Shown: positions 59,259-64,000 of the stretch, piece by piece | Layout: the number at the start of each line of letters is the position of its first letter | How positions within the stretch are numbered: the first letter of the stretch is position 1 | From: Tolypeutes matacus | Taxonomy: Eukaryota > Chordata > Mammalia > Cingulata > Chlamyphoridae | NCBI GenBank assembly: GCA_026826555.1 | Contig: JAKSZT010000116.1 | Coordinates: forward strand, 3,040,083 to 3,104,082 | Length of the DNA: 64,000 nt | Reading direction: 5' to 3' | The notes under the pieces: model-generated | Seen by the model: only the letters and a program-made list of their open reading frames with translations | The model's database searches: none | Told to the model about the DNA's origin: nothing | Position numbers and translations under genes: made by a program

Positions 59259-62200
59259 TCATATTAGTGAGTTCATGTAATGTTCCTCCTTCAATGCCTT
59301 GCTTACTTCACTCAACATAAGGTCCTCAAGAGTCATCCATGTTATCCTATGTTTTAGCACTGTATTCCTTCTGACAGTTGAGTAATATTCCATTGTATGT
59401 ATGTACCACATTTTGTTCATCCATTCCTCTGTTGATGGGCATTTGGGTTGATTCTAGCTTTTGGCAATAGTGATTAATGCCACTATGAACATTGGTGTGC
59501 ATATATCTGTTTGTGTCCTTGCTTTCAGTTCTTCTGGGTATATACCCAGCAGTGGAATTTCTGGATCACATGGCAGTTCTATAGTTAATTTTTTGAGGAA
59601 GTGCCAAACTGTCCTCCACAAGGGTTGGATCATTCTACATTCCCACCAGCACTGGGTGAGTGTTCCCATTCTTCCACATCCTCTCCAACATATACAGTCC
59701 TGTTTTTTTGATAGCCACCAGTCTAATGGGTTTTAGATGCTATCTCATTGTAGTTTTGATTTGCACTTCTGTAATGGCTATTGATGTGGAGCATCTTTTC
59801 ATGTGCTTTTTAGCCATTTGTATTTCTTTCTTGGAGAAGTGTCTTTTCAGGTCGCTTGCCCATTTTTTAATGGCTAGCTTGTTTTTTATTTTTGAGGTGT
59901 AGGATTTCTTTGTATATGCTGGATATTAGGCTCCTGTCAGATACATGTTTGCCAAATATTTTCTCCCATTGGGTAGGCTGCCTTTTCACTTGTTTAATAA
60001 CCTCCTTTGTGGTGCAAATGTTTTTAGGTTTGAGGAGATCCCATTTATCTATTTTTTCTTTCACAGCTCATGCTTTGGGTGTGAAGTTCCTGAAACCACT
60101 TGCTATTACAAAATACTGTAGATGTTTCCCTACATTATCTTCCATGGTCTTTATGTTCTTGGCTCTTACATTTAGATATTTGATCCATCTTGCATTGATT
60201 TTGGTATAAGGTGTGAGAAGGTGTTCCTCTCTCATTCTTTTGGTTATGGATATCCAGTTCTCCAAGCAACATTTGTTGAAGAGGCCATTCTTTCCCAGTT
60301 GTGTGTGTTTCATGGCCTTGTCAAGTGTCAAATGACTGTGTATATGAGGATCTATATCAGAACCCTTAATTCAGTTCCATTGGTCGGTGTGTCTATCCTT
60401 GTGCCAAAACCATACAATTTTGACCACTGTAGCTTTGTAGTGTGTTTTAGTCAGATAGTGTGATTCCTCCAATTTCTTTTTTCCTTTTCAATATGTCTTT
60501 GGGTCCCCTTGCCCTCCCAAATAAATTTCATAGTTAATTTTTCCAGTTCAGTAAAAATCCTGGGTTTATTTTTATTGGGATTTCATTAAATCTGTAGGTT
60601 AGTTTGGGTAGGATAGATATCTTAATGATGTTTATTTTTCATATCCATGAACAGGAAATATTCTTCCATTTATTTAAGTCATCTTTGATTTCCTTTAACA
60701 GTATTGTGTGATTTTCTCTGTATAAGTCATTTACATCTTTACTTAAATTTATTCCTAGGTATTTGATTCTTTCAGTCACTAGTGTAAATGGTGTTTTTTC
60801 CCTTGGTTTCCTTCTCAGATTGCTTATTATTGGTGTACAGAAGTGATACTGATTTTTGCACATTGATCTTATAGCCTGTGACTATACTCAGGCTATAAGA
60901 TCTCATTTATAAGTTCTAGAAGCTTTGTTGTAGTTTTCTCAGGGCTTTCTATGTATAGGATCATGTCTTCTGCAAATAATGAAATTTTGACGTCTTCCTT
61001 TCCAATTGGGATGCCTTTTCTATCTTCTTGCCTCAGTGCTCAAGCAGGTACTTCTAACACCATGTTAAATAGGAGCAGTGATAGAGGGCATTCTTGTCTT
61101 GTTCCTGCTCTTAGAGGGAAAGCTTTTAGGATTTCTCCATTGAATCTGATGTTAGCTGTGGGTTTTTTATATATACCCTTTATCATGTTCAAAATGTTTT
61201 CTTCTGTTCCTATCTTTTGCAGTGTTTTTACCAGGAAAGGGTGCTGTATTTTTTTAAAATCCTTTTTCTGCATCTCTAGAGATTTCATGTGATTTTTTCT
61301 TTTGATATGTTTATGTGGTGTATTACATTGATTGATTTTCTTATGATGAACCATACTTGCATACATGGGATGAAACCCACTTGGTCATGGTGTATAATTC
61401 CTTTGATGTATTTTCAAATATGATTAACAAGTATTTTGTTGAGAATTTTAGCATCTAGGTTCATTAGAGAGATGGGTTCATAGTTTTTCTTTCTTGTGGC
61501 ATCTTTGGCTTTGGTATTACGGTGAAGTTGGCATCATAGAATGAGTTAGGGAATATCCCTTCTACTTTTATATTTTGGAAGAGTTTAGGCAAGATTAGTA
61601 TTAGTTCTTTCCAGAATGTTTGGTAGAATTCACCTGTGAAGCCGTCTGTTTCTGGGCTCTGTTTAGTTCGGAGGTTTTTGATGACTGATTCTATCTCTTT
61701 ACTTGAAATTAGTCTGTTGAGTTCATCCATTTCTTCTTTTGTCAATGTAGGCTGCTTGTGAGTTTCCAGGAATTTGTCCATTTCCTTTAAATTATCCTTC
61801 TTGTTGGCATATATTTTTTCAAAGTATCCTCTTATGATACTCTTTATTTCTGTGGGGTCAGTGGTGATATCTCCTTCCTCATTTCCTATTTTTGTATTTT
61901 CATTTTCTCTCATTTCTTCTTTGTTTGTCTAGCTAAGGGTTTGTCAGTTCCATGGATCTTCTTGAAGAACTAGCTTTTGGTTTTATTTTTTGCTAGTGCT
62001 TTCTTATTTTCTATTTCATTTGGCTCTGCTGTAATCTTTATTTCTTTCTTTCTCCTTCCTATGGGGTTAGTTTGTTGTTGTTTTTCTAATTCTTCTAGGT
62101 GTCCAGTTCTTCAATTTTTAACTCTTTCTAATTTTTTGATATATGCATTTATGGCTTTGAATTTCCCTCTCAGTATAGCTTTTGGTGCAACCCATAGGTT

Positions 62201-63043
62201 TTGATATGTTTTGTTGTCATTTTCTTTCATTTCAAGGTAGTTAATGATTTCTTTTGAGTTTCCTCCTTAACCCAATGTTTGTCTAAGGGTGTGTTGTGTA
62301 AGTTCCATAACTTTGTGCCTAATCTCATTCTCTGGCAATTACTGATTTTCTGCTTCACTCTATTGTGGTCAGAGAAATTACATTGTATAATCTCAATATT
62401 TCTGAATTCATTGAGACTTTTTCTGTGGCCTAGCATATGGTCTATCTTGGAGAATGATCCATGTGTAGTCGAGAAGAATGTATATCCCAATGTATTTGTG
62501 TGTAGTGTTCTGTATGTGTTTGTCAGTTCCTGTTCCTCTAATATATTATTCAGTGCCTTTCTTTCTTTATTGATTCTCTGTCAAGATGTTCTGTTTAATG
62601 GTGATCATGGTGCATTAAAGACCTTCAATATAATTGTATACATATCTATTTCTCCACTTAGTTTTTCCAGTGTTTGCCTCATGTATTTTGAAGTGCCCTG
62701 GTTAGCTGCATAAATGTTTATGATTGTTGTTTTGCTTTGAAAATTTTTCCTTTTACTAATATATAGTGTCTGTCTTCATCTCTTACAATAGTTTTGTATT
62801 TAAAATCTATTTTTTCTGATATTAGTATAGCTATTACCACCTTTTTTGGTTGTTGTTTGCTTGTAGGATTGTTTTCCAGCCATTCAATTTCAGCCTCTTT
62901 GAATCCCTGTGTCTAAGATGGGTTTCTTGTAGACAATATATAGATGGGTCATATTCCCTTATCCATTCTGCCATTCTATATTTCTTGACTGGTGAGTTTA
63001 AATCCAGTGTTATTACTCTGAAGGAATTACTTGCATTATCCAT
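59259..63043 (-). pseudogene. L1 ORF2 of element 5, near full length, broken
   Basis: It spans about 1,261 codons, from the minus-strand ATG at 63,041-63,043 to TGA at 59,259-59,261. Pieces in order: endonuclease (SIYCLQETHL at 62,834-63,043; STTHGSFSKIDHMLGH at 62,227-62,490), RT N-terminal region (61,464-61,913, with [18 protein letters not shown]), RT core (61,040-61,366, with RAGTRQECPLSLLLFNMVLE), post-catalytic block (60,639-60,863, with [16 protein letters not shown]) and C-terminus (59,454-59,669). The catalytic FADD motif reads FAED (minus strand, around 60,965-60,970). Frameshifts between pieces also rule out activity. Confidence 0.9.
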
Positions 63044-63099
63044 ATTTTCTTTGGGTTTATGTGTGTCATATGTTGTTTTTATCTCTCTTTTTAGTTTTT

Positions 63100-64000
63100 C
63101 TTGCACTCTCCTCCAACTCTCTCCTGTTTTTTCCTTTTAACCTGCAGAACTTCCTTTGGTATTTCTTGAAGGGCAGGTTTCTTATTTGCATACTTTCTTA
63201 ATTTCTGTTTATTTGTGAATATTTTGAACTATCCATCATTTTTAAATGCCAGTTTTGCTGGATAGAGAATTCTTGCCTGAAAGTTTTATTTTCTTTTAGT
63301 ACCTTAACTGTGTCATACCACTGCCTTCATGCCTGCATTGTTTCAGGTGAGAAATCAGTACTTAATATTATTGAGCTTCCATTGTATGTGATAGTTTCCT
63401 TTTCTCTTGATGCTTTCAGTATTTTCTCTTTGTTTTGATCATTGGACAGTTTGGCAAGTATATGTCCTGGAGTAGGCCTGTTGGTTTTTATACTTCTTGG
63501 AGTGTGCTGGGCTTACTGGACCTGTACCTCCATCTCCCTCAATAGAGTTGGGAAATTTTCAGTCAGTATTTTCTCCAACACTCTTTCTGTCCCCTTTGCC
63601 TTCTCTTCTTCCTGGGAATGCCTATAATGCATATATTTGTGCATTTTGTGTTGTCATTCAAATCCCTAAGTCTCTGTTTTTTTTTTTCTATCTGTTTATC
63701 TATCTGTTGTACTTTCTGTTTGATTTCAGAAGTGCTGTCTTCCACATCACTGATTCTTTCCTCTACCTGTTCAAATCCACTGTTATGTGCTTCTGCTGTC
63801 TTTTTTTATTTCTTGGATTGTGCCAATGATCACCATCTTATTCGTTATCTTTTTATGTACATTTACAATTTCTTCAGTATGTTCTCCCAGTGTCATCTTA
63901 ATATCCTTAGTCTCTTCCTTCATGTCATTAAGTAGGTCAATGATATTTGTTTGGACAGCTTTGATTAGTTGTTCAATGTTCTGCATCTCTTACTGGTTCA
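63100..64000 (-). pseudogene. L1 ORF1 of element 5, partial at window edge
   Basis: Reversed ORF1 DNA. Open pieces at 63,563-63,745 (IKQKVQQIDKQIEKKKQR, then ICIIGIPRKK) and 63,783-63,986 (MQNIEQLIKAVQTNIIDLL and following charged heptad-like text) match the coiled coil and the start of the RNA-binding domain. The N-terminus is outside the window and frames are broken. Confidence 0.75.

Larger units (their letters stand above)
53476..64000 (-). mobile_element. L1 element 5 (lineage B), runs off the window
   Basis: A minus-strand L1 inserted in ORF2 of element 4. The A tail shows as T run 53,476-53,489. Its 3'UTR is 53,490-55,086 plus 58,039-59,258 (about 2.8 kb in total), split by element C. 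ORF2 lies at 59,259-63,043 and ORF1 beyond it to the window edge. The 5' end and right target duplication are outside the window. Confidence 0.85.

Overview
This window looks like mammalian nuclear DNA, probably from a xenarthran (armadillo, sloth or anteater). The lineage clue is three SINEs with tRNA-Ala-like heads (7,031-7,117; 25,485-25,938; 56,097-56,187) of the kind I know as the DAS SINEs of armadillos and relatives; this rests on recognition, not a search. The rest is typical placental repeat DNA: L1 in both orientations, L2, MIR, and MaLR-like solo LTRs. No open reading frame reads as an intact host protein.

Layout. 1-33 kb is AT-rich, mostly unrecognised sequence carrying MIR and L2 relics, a plus-strand L1 3' piece (3.6-4.4 kb), a minus-strand L1 3' piece (7.8-8.5 kb), four solo LTRs (6.2, 13.0, 15.1 and 23.7 kb; two with perfect 5-bp target duplications), and scattered 3' ends of one L1 lineage. 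33.65-34.76 kb is a CpG island with inverted CCAAT boxes and a good plus-strand splice donor at 34,351; it is the only convincing host-gene signal, a promoter plus untranslated first exon whose gene body lies outside the window or beneath the repeats. A degenerate minisatellite of about 15 bp per unit borders it (34.80-34.95 kb).

35-64 kb is a nested pile of L1 elements, nearly all on the minus strand, broken only by a 2.1-kb unrecognised stretch at 49.87-52.0 kb. Element 1 (35.06-37.41 plus 41.19-41.80 kb) has lost about 2.6 kb of ORF2 and is interrupted in ORF1 by element 2 (37.41-41.19 kb, 18-bp target duplication). A plus-strand 3'UTR piece (41.80-43.70 kb) follows. Element 3 (43.70-49.87 kb) is close to full length, with tandem 5'UTR monomers. 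Element 4 (52.0-53.48 kb) is interrupted in ORF2 by element 5 (53.48 kb to beyond the window end), whose 3'UTR holds element C (55.09-58.01 kb, plus strand). Element C is a short L1 with a 5'UTR, almost no coding region and a tandem-repeat 3'UTR; a SINE with its own target duplication sits inside it.

Three L1 lineages can be told apart by their untranslated regions: A (3'UTR about 170 bp, 194-bp 5' monomers), B (3'UTR about 2.65-2.8 kb) and C (400-bp 5' monomers, about 220-bp repeats in the 3'UTR). All ORF1 and ORF2 copies are broken. I found no CRISPR array, no functional tRNA or rRNA gene, and no clear new gene system. The most unusual material is the L1 architecture and several insertion-junction scars.
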